Origin: Ignelater luminosus
Lineage: Eukaryota; Arthropoda; Insecta; Coleoptera; Elateridae
NCBI GenBank assembly: GCA_011009095.1
Contig: VTPC01091019.1
Span: forward strand, 112,870-176,869
Reading direction: 5' to 3'
Length of the DNA stretch: 64,000 nucleotides
In this document: positions 54,905 through 64,000 of the stretch, one piece after another
Layout of the letters: the number at the start of each line of letters is the position of its first letter
Numbering within the stretch: position 1 is the stretch's first letter
Translations under genes and position numbers: made by a program
Notes under the pieces: generated by a model
What the model saw: only the letters and a program-made list of their open reading frames with translations
Database searches by the model: none
What the model was told of the DNA's origin: nothing

Positions 54905-57900
54905 CTTCTTCTTTTTCTTCTTCTAGTGTCTCTCACGTGTGAGGTTAACGATCATCACTGCAGTTTTAAGTTTATTCACCGCTGCTCGAAATAAAGCTGC
55001 GCTGGTCATTCCATACCATACCCTAAGACTTTTAAGCCACGATATCCTTCTACGACCAACATTTCTCTTGCCTTCTATCTTTCCTTGCATTATGACTTGC
55101 GGTATACTGTATCTTACATGTCTAAGTATATGTCCCAGATATTCTAATTTCAATTTTTTGATATAAGGTAGCAATTCTGGTTCCTTCTTCATTTTTTCCA
55201 ACACTTTCACGCCCGAACTCTCTCGGCCCAAGATATTCGCAACATCCGTCGATAGACTCACATCTCGAATGATTCCAACTTCTTTGTTGTTGCCTTGTTG
55301 AACGTCTATGCCTCTGCTCCATATAAAAGCATGGAAAATACATAGCAGCGAACCAAGCGCATTTTCAATTATAGATCCAGCTTTTGATTACACAGCAACT
55401 GTCGCATTTTAATAAACGCTTGCCTTGCTTGTTCTATTCTAGATTTTATTTCTTCTGAGCAGTCACAGTCATCATTTATTATACATTCCAAGTATTTATA
55501 TTTCTGGATATTTTCGAGAGTGTAATTACCAATTGTAATGTGGGGCTGCGGGAGTTGCTGCTTTGAGACTATCAGAACTTATGTCTTTTTAATGTTTATT
55601 GTTAAGCCACATCGTACATTCGTACACTTGCACGTCTTTCCCATTTTCAGTTAGTAATGCTGTAGATTATTTATAATTTGACCTCCTATTCTGATTCCTA
55701 TTTCAGTTTCATGTAGGACTCCTTTGAATATATATTCCGTATATAAATTAAATAGGATTGGAGAAAGAATGCATCCCTGCCTTATGCGTTTATTGATTTT
55801 AATTGTATCTGAAGTTTCCTGGTCAGCCCTAACACACGCTTTCTGATTCCAATAAAGGTTCCTGATTAATCTTATATCTCTTGAGATAATACCTATCTTT
55901 TGCAAGATTTGAATCGGTTTTGGATGTTGTACATTGTCAAACGCCTTGTTGTAGTCTAAAAAGCATAATATATATGCTGGTTTGTTTACATCCCTACATA
56001 GTTATAGAAGAACTTGAATGGCATTTTTTGTTTTTGGTAACGTGATAAAAGTAGCAGTAAGCCATTCTGTTGGGATAATTCCTGTCCGATATATCTCATT
56101 AAACATGTGGATTAACAATAATATCATTGTCATCAAGAAGTTTTATCATTCCTGCAGACACTTCCTCTAGCCCGGTTGCTTTACCCGATTTAGTTGCTTT
56201 AATTGCAGTTGTTACTTCATCCACTTTAATTATAAGCTCGGATTCTTCTACATCAATTGTAATTAATTGTCTGTAGTCAATCAAGAGGTCTTGCAAATAT
56301 TTTTCCACAATGTGATTTTACTATCCCTATCCACCACCATTTTGTTGGCTTTGTCCATTAATGCTCCACATGAAGTTTTTCTTCCTCCTACGACTTCTTT
56401 TACTTTTTTATGGACATTGAATATGTCATGTTTTTTTCTGCAAAAGTTCTATTTCACTACATTTTGTTTTTAATCAGTTTTCCTTTTTACTTTTGATTTT
56501 GCTTGTGATCTCTTTGTTGACTTCTTTCCATTTGGTCTAATTTTTATCCTTATACTGTCTTCTATGCTCCATTAGTTGTATTCTCTCCACCGTCATCCAT
56601 TCCTTTCTTGTTGCTGGTCGTTCTGCTTTAAAATTATTATCACACTACCGTCTCCTTTATCTTTCTCCACTAAGTATTAATATCTTTTATATCTTCTGTA
56701 TCATTTACTACAGCTATTGCAATTTCTGATTTATTTCTTGTTTAACGTCTTCTCTAATATTTGGTATTTTAAGCTTTCTAATTTTCCATTTTTTAACTTG
56801 AGTTTGTTTTTTCGTTGATTTCAAGCGTAATCTTGCCACTCCCATTAACAAATTATAGTCAGATCCAACATCTGTACTTGGGTATGTTCTCAATGATAAG
56901 ACGCTGTTTCTAAATCTTTTGTTTATCAACGTGGTTTCATATTATATTTTGTAAATTACCTTGAGGAGACTTCCATGTATATAAACGTCTGGCTGGGAGT
57001 TGGAAAAATGTGTTTAAGACAGTTAAATCCTCCTCTTAGCAGAACTGTATTAATCTATCTCCCGTTCGTTTCGTTTCGTTCTCCAAGCCCAAAGTCACCA
57101 AAATTGTCCATGCATTTACCTTTTCCAATTTTGACATTAAAATCGCCTATTATAAGTTAAGAACTTGTTGTATTTCTTCATAGAATTGTTCTACTATGGT
57201 GTCTTCTGCTGTAGGGGCATATATTATTATGATATTTATAGTTACTGGTGTTGTTTCGATTTGTAAAATCTCTACTCTATCTGATATTGAGACAAAATGT
57301 TTTACCGCTTTATTAGATGTTTTGATACGATAATGCCCACTCTATTGTAATGCTCTGGAGTGTCGTTACCGGAATAATACACTGTATATACGTCGACTGT
57401 TATTTTGCCTGAATTTGGTCACCGTATGGTCTACAGCGAGTCTTTTCATTTCTAATATGGTGTTGGTAAGCTTTCCGGCTTTATACATACTTTTGACACT
57501 CCACGTCACAATTTTGATTTTCCTCCCGAGTATTCTTAGCGCCTGTCATCACTGAAGGTGTTCCGGGAACTCAGGGTCATGTCCTTTGGTTTCTGTTGCA
57601 TGATGATTATACTAAGGAATTAACTTTATAAGTTAGTGGTTTCCCTTTGCCTTCTATCTACGCTGTAACATTTCCGCTAAAATGATCTCCATTTACACCT
57701 CCACCATCTTAACTGTTCCATCCAACTTGGATTTTATCTCTGGCTTGATATTGATAGTGCAGCTGCCTACTATCAAGGTTTTCCGCCGCTTGCTGCCGCT
57801 CGATACGAGAACAGACGCTGCTGGAGCATTTACCCTCACGTAATTTAGCCTGCAGGCCAATGTAGTTACCCGGGGTGCGGCGCGAGGAGCCATAAGTAAG

Positions 57901-57960
57901 AGTCCGGTAAAAGGTGTTACCTCCGCAGTGCAACCTTACACCCCTTAAAGGCCTGTAGAA
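54905..57960 (-). mobile_element. APE-type LINE, family A copy 2 (longest)
   Basis: Minus-strand sister of 10935-13485 that retains both ends better. The 3' end is a purine GAAGAAGAAAAAGAAGAAG tail (plus strand about 54906-54926). The C-terminus is 55261-54923 (LEYLGHILRHVRYSIPQVIM). RT pieces are at 55905-55651 (RQGCILSPILFNLYTEYIF). Linker at 56308-56099 (AIKATKSGKATGLEEVSAG), endonuclease at about 57560-56714 (KIVTWNVKSMYKAGKL; VGSDYNLLMGV, where SDH has become SDY). The 5' region to about 57960 includes an ORF with SKRRKTLIVGSCTINIKPEI. Many frameshifts; dead. Confidence 0.85.
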
Positions 57961-58005
57961 ATCTTGTGCATAAAGACGATTTAAGGTGAAATCTAGAAAT
58001 TTCAT
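57693..58005 (-). other. 5' region of LINE A2
   Basis: Two overlapping minus ORFs (57893-57693 and 58005-57709) just upstream of the endonuclease contain APRAAPRVTTLACRLNYVRV and SKRRKTLIVGSCTINIKPEI. The stretch is clearly richer in GC than its surroundings. It is most likely the 5' untranslated or leader-ORF part of the LINE rather than a host gene, but no family is recognised. Confidence 0.5.
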
Positions 58006-60675
58006 ACCTAAGCCCGTGGTTTATTTTGTTTCTTTCACATTATTGAGTCTTGTAGTTTTCTTCTTTTTGGGATCATGAGATTGATGGTATTGATAGTTTG
58101 TCATTTTAAAAGGCTTTTAATTCGATAGTAATGATTTTATTCCACCGCAGAAGAATTATTGCTGCTGACCTTCAAAACGGGTATCAACAACCTTTTTCAG
58201 CTGATCATCTTCTGCAAACTGTCGCCCCCTGAGGTTTTAAGCGTCTTAATAAAAAGAGTCAGACTACGCCAGATGTGGACTATACAGCCGGATGGCTTAG
58301 CTTAGTGAAATTACACTCAAAGAGAATGAATTGGACTTTTGATCAACATAGAGAAAGATATTTCCATAATGCAGGCCAATGTATTTTTTGATCCGTAGCT
58401 CTACTACTTTTTAGGTGAATGCATTGAAAATAATTGCTGCATGGTCTGATGAAGAAGAAAGCCTTATGGATTGCATAAACTCTAATTTTATCTCTGGATC
58501 CCAAAAATGTACCAATATCTTATCACAAGTTGTTATTTAAAAGAAGAATTTAGAGTTGGTTTTTGAAGAGTTTCCATGGTTTTAAGAAATATGCTGTTTG
58601 CACAGTTTTTGTCCAAAAGTCAACAATATTTGTACTCATCTTGCTTAAACCTTAGTCGTGCATGCTATATCGTTCAGAATTGTCAAAAAGCTTGGCTCAG
58701 AAATAATGGTCTTCGAGAACCATCTGAACCTATCTGAAAACATTAAGATTAGTGGCTTCAAAATGATGAGGGAATTATTCCTGTACATAACGATTTTTAA
58801 GTCTCTGCCTTCTCTCGCTAAGAACTTGACGACATTGCAATGTTTCAATTTCACAAGATTTGTGTTTTGTTGCTTTATGAACACAAACTAATGAACGAAT
58901 TTAAATCAAATTTGACTCATCACTGTATGATATTACCAAGCAAGTTAAATAACTTCTCTAGCTTCCTTCGTACTTTTTTCATTAACTCTATTGCATTTAA
59001 TGCAGTTTTTATCAAGTTCTGAACAATCAGCCTCAATTCAATAAAATCTGTCATGCAGTAGAAACTAAGACTCAGGACCACAATCAAGAGGCTGCCTAGG
59101 GGATGTTCATTTATTATAGTTATTTTAGTTAGTTTAGTGACTGATGTCTTAGAGGAGGTTTTATTTTCTCCTTTACCTTATCATCTTCGTGGAGTTTTCA
59201 AAAAGGTTCATCAAATCGGTAAATTTAATACTGATCAGTAATCAATAGTTTGTTAGACCAAAACTAGCGTATCTTATTAATTCAAATAATTAATTAATTC
59301 ATCACCTTATCGTTAACTGTCAAACGTAATGATGTATCGTCTTGCAGCGATTGTTCATAAAATCTACAAAGTTCTAATCACACATTGTTATTGTTTGTGC
59401 ACAGAAACATACTTCTCATGTTACAAATTTTGTAACACAATTGGCAAAAGTTGATGTCGTCAATATCTAACAAACCTCTAAAGTCTAAGTTAACCGCGTT
59501 CTACAAGATAAATCTCATGTCCATATGTAGTAATAAATAATTGAACACTGTGTTCAACCAAGAATTAACTTACAAGACCAAACTCAAGACCAGATTTGGA
59601 AGACATTTGGAACCGTATCTAGAATGGAGCTTGAACCACCAGCACCACCATCATCATCATTGTCAGTGTTGCTGTTTTCAGTGGGAAATTTTAGAAATAT
59701 GTTAGGAAAGGCAGGTTTGAAGTTGAACGATATGGAGATTGTAATGTTATGCTTCAGTAAGAGGTTCGTAAACAATACTGTCTGAGGTTTGCCACGTAAG
59801 AATCTTACTGAAAACTTGACATGTTCCTGGTCAACCATAGAGTCAAAGTGATTAATGAATGATACTAACAATAAGTTAAGTTTGGAACATTAGAGGATTG
59901 TCGCGCTGCTTGAATTTCTGAGTTGTTCTCTAGAAAGTGGAAATGGAATTCTTATTCAAAGACGTACTTTTTTTTGTTCTACCACCCTCGTCACGTATAA
60001 CAAATTTTTCTGTTCTGTCTCACCTTCCACTGAATAGTGGGACATCTTCTTTTTTTCATGTCAGATTTAACATTAGCATGTGAAATTCGGTGCTTAAAGG
60101 GATAACAAGATAATCAAGCACAGGTCGGATGAAGGTTTTGTATGGATGTAACAGCGTAAGTTTGAAAATGATTCTGAAGTAACCCATGGATGAAAAATCT
60201 CGCCGTTTTGATTTGACTACTGTAATGAGTTTTTTGCGGATTGGGCCTGACTCTCAACTTCTGGAAACAAATCTCTTAAGAAACGTTACTCATAGTGCAC
60301 TGAGACTGATAAAAGGGTGAGTACAGTAGGAAATAAACAGGAAGAGCAAAAAATTGAAACTTTATCAAACGCGACTTGTATTATCTAAACAGAGCCCAAT
60401 GTACATCCACGAAATGTCAAAGTGCGAACAGAAAACTTACAGGAATTTCAATCAAGTGTGTTAGGCTAAATCACTCCAGTTTGTTTCACGACCGGAACAG
60501 TGAGAATGACTCTCCAATCGCTGCTATGGAGGCATTATTTCAACTTCTCTTCGCTTGACTTGACTTGATGAATTTGCAATTGTGCTGAACCTTTTTGTTT
60601 AAAACTTAAAGATATCTACGTTGAGTTTGCTATAAAAAGAACTTAGAAAAACAAAAATATAAGTTTTGTATAGAT
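58006..60675. other. spacer, no gene recognised
   Basis: Short ORFs at 58645-58891 (both strands) and 59584-59871 have no recognisable domain. AT-rich. A CAC/CAT-type low-complexity stretch lies near 59638-59660. Confidence 0.4.
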
Positions 60676-60681
60676 TTTATT
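60676..60681 (-). promoter_or_regulatory. poly(A) signal AATAAA of the cuticle gene
   Basis: AATAAA on the minus strand about 100 nt past the stop codon at 60779, a normal distance for an insect 3' untranslated region. Confidence 0.7.
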
Positions 60682-60778
60682 ATAAAAGAGCAAAAATAAA
60701 ATTTATAAAGAAAAACAAGAAAAAGACTTAACAATACCACAGTTGACTAAAAAAATACTTATATGAAACAGTCGTTGT

Positions 60779-61519
60779 TTAATGATGGAAGTCGAACCCT
60801 CCGTGTCCACCACCAAAACCACCGCCAAATCCTCCATCGTGATGATCTTTGATGAATATTGGCACTTTCTTCTCTACGATAACAGGAACTTTGACTGGAT
60901 AAGGTACTGGTTTGTGAACAGGGTAAGGTACAGGTTTAGGTACTGGATAAGGTACTGGATGGTGAACTGGTACCTTCACGGGTACTTTGACTGGGTAAGG
61001 TACGTGTTTTATGACTGGGTATGGTACAGGTTTTTCCACGTGTACTGGGTATGGCTTAGGTACATGAACTGGGTATGGTTTGATAACTGGCACTGGCACT
61101 TTAACGGGAACAGGTACGGGTACTTTCTTTTCTATAGGTACTGGTACTGGATGTGGTACCGGAACTTTTATTGTTTTATGAATAGTAATTGCTTTAACAT
61201 GTCCGTGATCTTCAAAGCCACCTCCAAAACCACCATCAAAACCACCGTGGCCAAGATCGAAACCTCCATCGAAACCACCATCTAGTCCACCATCATGTCC
61301 ATATCCTAAATCGAGTAATCCACGTTTTTCTTTTTTATCTGATGTAGCTTCTGCTTTTGAATCTTGACTATCCTCCACGGGCTTCTTCTCTTCTGCAGGA
61401 GATGCAGATATGAAAACTAAGCCCGCGAAAAATACAGTTGCACAAATCTGTAATAGAGTAATTAAATTATAAGTCACAAACAAGGAGAAGATTTTTCCAG
61501 TACTTACTTGTAACTTCAT
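60779..61519 (-). CDS. secreted Gly-rich, Pro-Val-repeat cuticular protein (Vajk-like)
   Basis: Two coding exons: 61519-61508 (MKLQ) and 61447-60779, joined in phase 0 across a 60-bp intron (GTAAGT donor, TTACAG acceptor). Reading through the intron keeps an open frame but would split the signal peptide, so the spliced 226-residue form is preferred. Residues 1-19 are a signal peptide (MKLQICATVFFAGLVFISA). An acidic/Lys segment ends in KEKRG, a possible processing site. A GGFDGGF-type block (about 60-90) follows, then about 110 residues of VPVPVKVPVPV, KPYPVHV and KPVPYPV repeats, and a GGFGGGFGGGH tail. Insect Vajk and related cuticular proteins share this layout, so a structural role in cuticle is likely. 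A TATA box and initiator lie upstream. Confidence 0.85.
   Translation of the reverse strand: MKLQVSTGKIFSLFVTYNLITLLQICATVFFAGLVFISASPAEEKKPVEDSQDSKAEATSDKKEKRGLLDLGYGHDGGLDGGFDGGFDLGHGGFDGGFGGGFEDHGHVKAITIHKTIKVPVPHPVPVPIEKKVPVPVPVKVPVPVIKPYPVHVPKPYPVHVEKPVPYPVIKHVPYPVKVPVKVPVHHPVPYPVPKPVPYPVHKPVPYPVKVPVIVEKKVPIFIKDHHDGGFGGGFGGGHGGFDFHH
61448..61507 (-). other. 60-bp intron of the cuticle gene
   Basis: GTAAGT at 61507-61502 and TTACAG ending at 61448. The short first coding exon that ends inside the signal peptide is a common feature of insect cuticular protein genes. Confidence 0.85.
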
Positions 61520-61552
61520 ATTTGTACCCGTACGATGATGAACAACGACTGC

Positions 61553-61584
61553 TGATTTCTTCCACTAGAAATTTGCTATTTATA
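61553..61584 (-). promoter_or_regulatory. TATA box and initiator of the cuticle gene
   Basis: TATAAATAG at 61584-61576 on the minus strand. TCAG with its A at 61553 lies 31 nt downstream, the spacing expected for an arthropod initiator. This predicts a 5' untranslated leader of about 34 nt. Confidence 0.75.
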
Positions 61585-64000
61585 CTAATCGCGGTAGGAT
61601 ATAATAATGCGTATGAAACATTGGCTGCTTTCTATGGTTTACAAGTATCCCTACCTAGTGGACATATGTTAACACTCAAATGTATCAAAACATCAGTGCT
61701 CATTTAAATTTAATTAGTACTTCCTGTCTACACGCAAAAATTAAATAACATTTCAAACTGTTTGATATATTAATGAAATTAATTCATTCTTTAGAAAGCA
61801 TTTGATGTTACGGTTGAGTGCACTACTTTTCTTAGGAATGTAAAAGTTGACATTGAAATATTAAGTAACGAGCAGTAAATAGCGTATAGTATGTATAGCG
61901 TACACGCGTTTAAGCTGTTCCGTAATTGAAAGTAAGTGTAAACATTTTATTGGGGTAATTCCTTCCGTTTTAATGATTGGAATGAATTGAAGATTTATTT
62001 TACATTTTAAGTTAATTAAAAGCCACGCACTGTTACAATGGAAATCAATATAGGAAATCATTATAAAAAATATTTCAAATAAGCAGATATTTGCAATTCA
62101 GAATATTGAAAAAAAGTCTATCGATTTCTCATGCTAAAAGAAATATACACACAAAGAGACAACAACCACAAAGAAGCCCTTAAATTGCGTCATTTCCTTT
62201 GAAAAGTAAGATAATTTCAAAAAATTTTTATATTGACAAATTTTGCTTTATTCTCAGTTTTTGTATTTGGTCTTGATTTTTTTCTTATTTTAAACAGTAA
62301 GAAAATAATAATGAGAATTTTGTTTTCTGGTTTTTGTCTTGATGGATTTATATTTTATTAATTTCCCATCAATAATAAAAGAGAAACGTAGTGCAAAATA
62401 TGAAAAACAGAAATCATAAGAGTATTTTTAAATTTTTGTGTTAATTGTTCTAATAAAATCCAGATATTATGAAGTGCAGCTGTTGCACTTTCCTTTTTGC
62501 CTGCTAAACGTTTCCATTACAAACAAGTTTGCAAACGAGAATTAATTTACTTTTTTAAACAAACATGAATGTAGACATCCACCTAAAGCTGTTACAAAAA
62601 CTTAAGATTTCTGTAAAGAACGTACCTTGAACAAATAAATTTGATTTAGTCCAAATTTTTGTAAACCTGGGTGAGTAAGTAGACTTTTAGGTCTTTCTGT
62701 GTTTAACATTAAAATTCAGGATTCGTAAATATAATAGGAATGGTAATTTCTAATAATTGAATATTTGCTCTGAGCTCAAACTGTTTAAACATATGCGAAT
62801 TTGAATATTTTTTGTCAGTAGGCACAATCTAGGTAACAGTTGGACAATTATGGCTCCCAACTTCGTCTTCCGTCTGCTCCGCAATGCTTGCAGGCAAAGT
62901 ACTAGTAGTCGGCTGCTGTCTGTTATTTGTCAGGTTTACATTTGAATTATGTTAAACGCAGCATTTGGAGTGTGGCTTTAAGTCATCATACTCATAATGC
63001 TCAAGTTTTTTTATTCCGCAACTTTTAAATAGATTGACTCGATAAAGAAAGCGTTGTAGAAATTTTTCAAAGTGTAGAAGAAACACTAGCAGTGGTGAAT
63101 ACAAAGCGAAGGGAAGTACTTCGAAGGTAACAAGGGCGAGAAAATTCTTTATTGAACAGGTTCCGAAATTTGTCAGACAAAAAATTAAAATCAGCAGATT
63201 TTATTAGATATAAATAAAACTAAATTATACCATAACATGCTGTAATACAGCTCTTCTCTTTAGGCCCAAAAAGTTTTGTTTTCCTCACTTAAAGCCTCAG
63301 GAATTATTCCATAGTCATCAAGAGGTCAAATTACTAGAACCAGACATTAACCTTTCCTTTTCGGTGCTCATTGAACGTATCCCGCAACTTCTTCTTGCCA
63401 GTACTGATTTTCGAAATGTGCTACTCAAAATATGAAAAACAGCTTGGAAGTGAAAACAGCTCGGGCAGTGGTTTTGAGTCGGACGTCTCCATGACCTTCC
63501 AAAATTGTCAACTTTGTGGCAGATTTCAGAATTTTCAAAATAATATCTAGGGTTTTTCTAGGTGGACTTTTAGGGTTCATCAAGCAAATCAGGATTTTTG
63601 AACTAGTTAGGACTTCTAGATTAATCAGGCTCTTCTGATTGATTGGCTCACTTTAAGCCAAAACCTTCTTTCGCAATAGCCAAGTTTAACCTTTGTGAGT
63701 CAGAAAAGTTTCTCATAATAACAATTATTAAAGAGAAAAAGTATTTAATGTCAAACATAATGCAATCTTTGCAATATAAACTGCAAGATTTGCCGCTGAA
63801 TTGTTTAAATAACAGACCCACACAAGACTGATATTTAAGTGAGCCATCGAGCTTTTGGTGTACCAAGAGGTAAAGTAGGGAGTTACAATAAAGGCATCTT
63901 ATTTTACTTAAGAATTATGCTTTTCAGTTGCTTTAATAAGTCAAACTTTGGAAGAAATTATTGCAGGGATACCAGATAATCTAGAAATTAATATAACTGA
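61585..64000. other. upstream region of the cuticle gene, no other gene
   Basis: AT-rich. Short ORFs at 61861-62061 and 63643-63866 carry no recognisable domain. No C2-domain exon of synaptotagmin was seen here. Confidence 0.4.

Noticed and set aside
59584-59871. 95-codon minus ORF with Asp/Gly run
   Set aside because: No recognisable domain. The low-complexity run comes from a CAC/CAT-type repeat on the plus strand.
59975-59998. ACCACCCTCGT resembling the end of the 3805/7447 mariner TIR
   Set aside because: Only about 11 bases match, with no TA flank and no partner end or transposase nearby.
60782-61285. 167-codon plus-strand ORF rich in Tyr and Trp
   Set aside because: It is the antisense shadow of the Pro-Val repeat cuticle gene. 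Its composition follows from the reverse complement of Pro/Val/Gly codons.
1-64000. Search for tRNA, rRNA, CRISPR arrays and intact LTR retrotransposons
   Set aside because: No cloverleaf-like gene, rRNA segment, regular spacer array or LTR pair was recognised by eye. A covariance-model and LTR search would be needed to be certain.

Overview
The window is AT-rich animal DNA, almost certainly insect. The evidence is introns with GT/AG borders, a short intron right after a signal-peptide start, a Vajk-like (PV-repeat) cuticle gene, and many mariner, hAT and APE-type LINE copies. No bacterial operons, rRNA, tRNA or CRISPR were seen. I cannot name the species.

Only two host genes can be supported. 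The first is a plus-strand synaptotagmin-like gene (Syt-alpha/beta type). One exon at 15884-16149 carries the membrane anchor and linker, and a phase-compatible exon at 53577-53729 carries more linker. The intron between them is 37,427 bp, and the C2 domains are not in the window. The second is a complete minus-strand gene at 60779-61519, encoding a secreted Gly- and Pro-Val-rich cuticular protein with TATA box, initiator, 60-bp intron and poly(A) signal. If the synaptotagmin gene continues beyond 64 kb, as its open linker exon implies, the cuticle gene is nested antisense in its next intron.

Most of the rest is transposon debris. Six Tc1/mariner-superfamily elements have both inverted repeats and TA targets: 657-1463, 3805-5075, 7447-8591, 20509-21799, 34746-36050 and 39305-40720. 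Another at 1817-2914 is probable, and a remnant lies near 42108. The DD41D element at 34746 has an uninterrupted 361-codon transposase and perfect 31-bp inverted repeats, and sits inside the reverse transcriptase of a LINE. The element at 39305 shows DD47D spacing, which I do not recognise as a described family. A deleted hAT element (29063-30042, 8-bp target duplication) is nested inside a larger inverted-repeat element (about 28162-30925) whose transposase-like ORF belongs to a family I know only by motifs. A second decayed transposase-like ORF (about 45450-46840) is flanked by five copies of a GTCATAAGAGTAA motif.

LINE copies lie at 9305-10700 (RTE type), 10935-13485 and 54905-57960 (two copies of one family), 17605-19030 and 22440-24480 (related family), 33240-37050 (Jockey/I-like, interrupted by the mariner), 42670-43960 (degenerate) and 47590-50740 (near complete). 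Remaining stretches are AT-rich and show no coding signal I can defend. No new cellular system was found. The most novel items are the DD47D element and the two unnamed transposase-like families with their repeat architecture.
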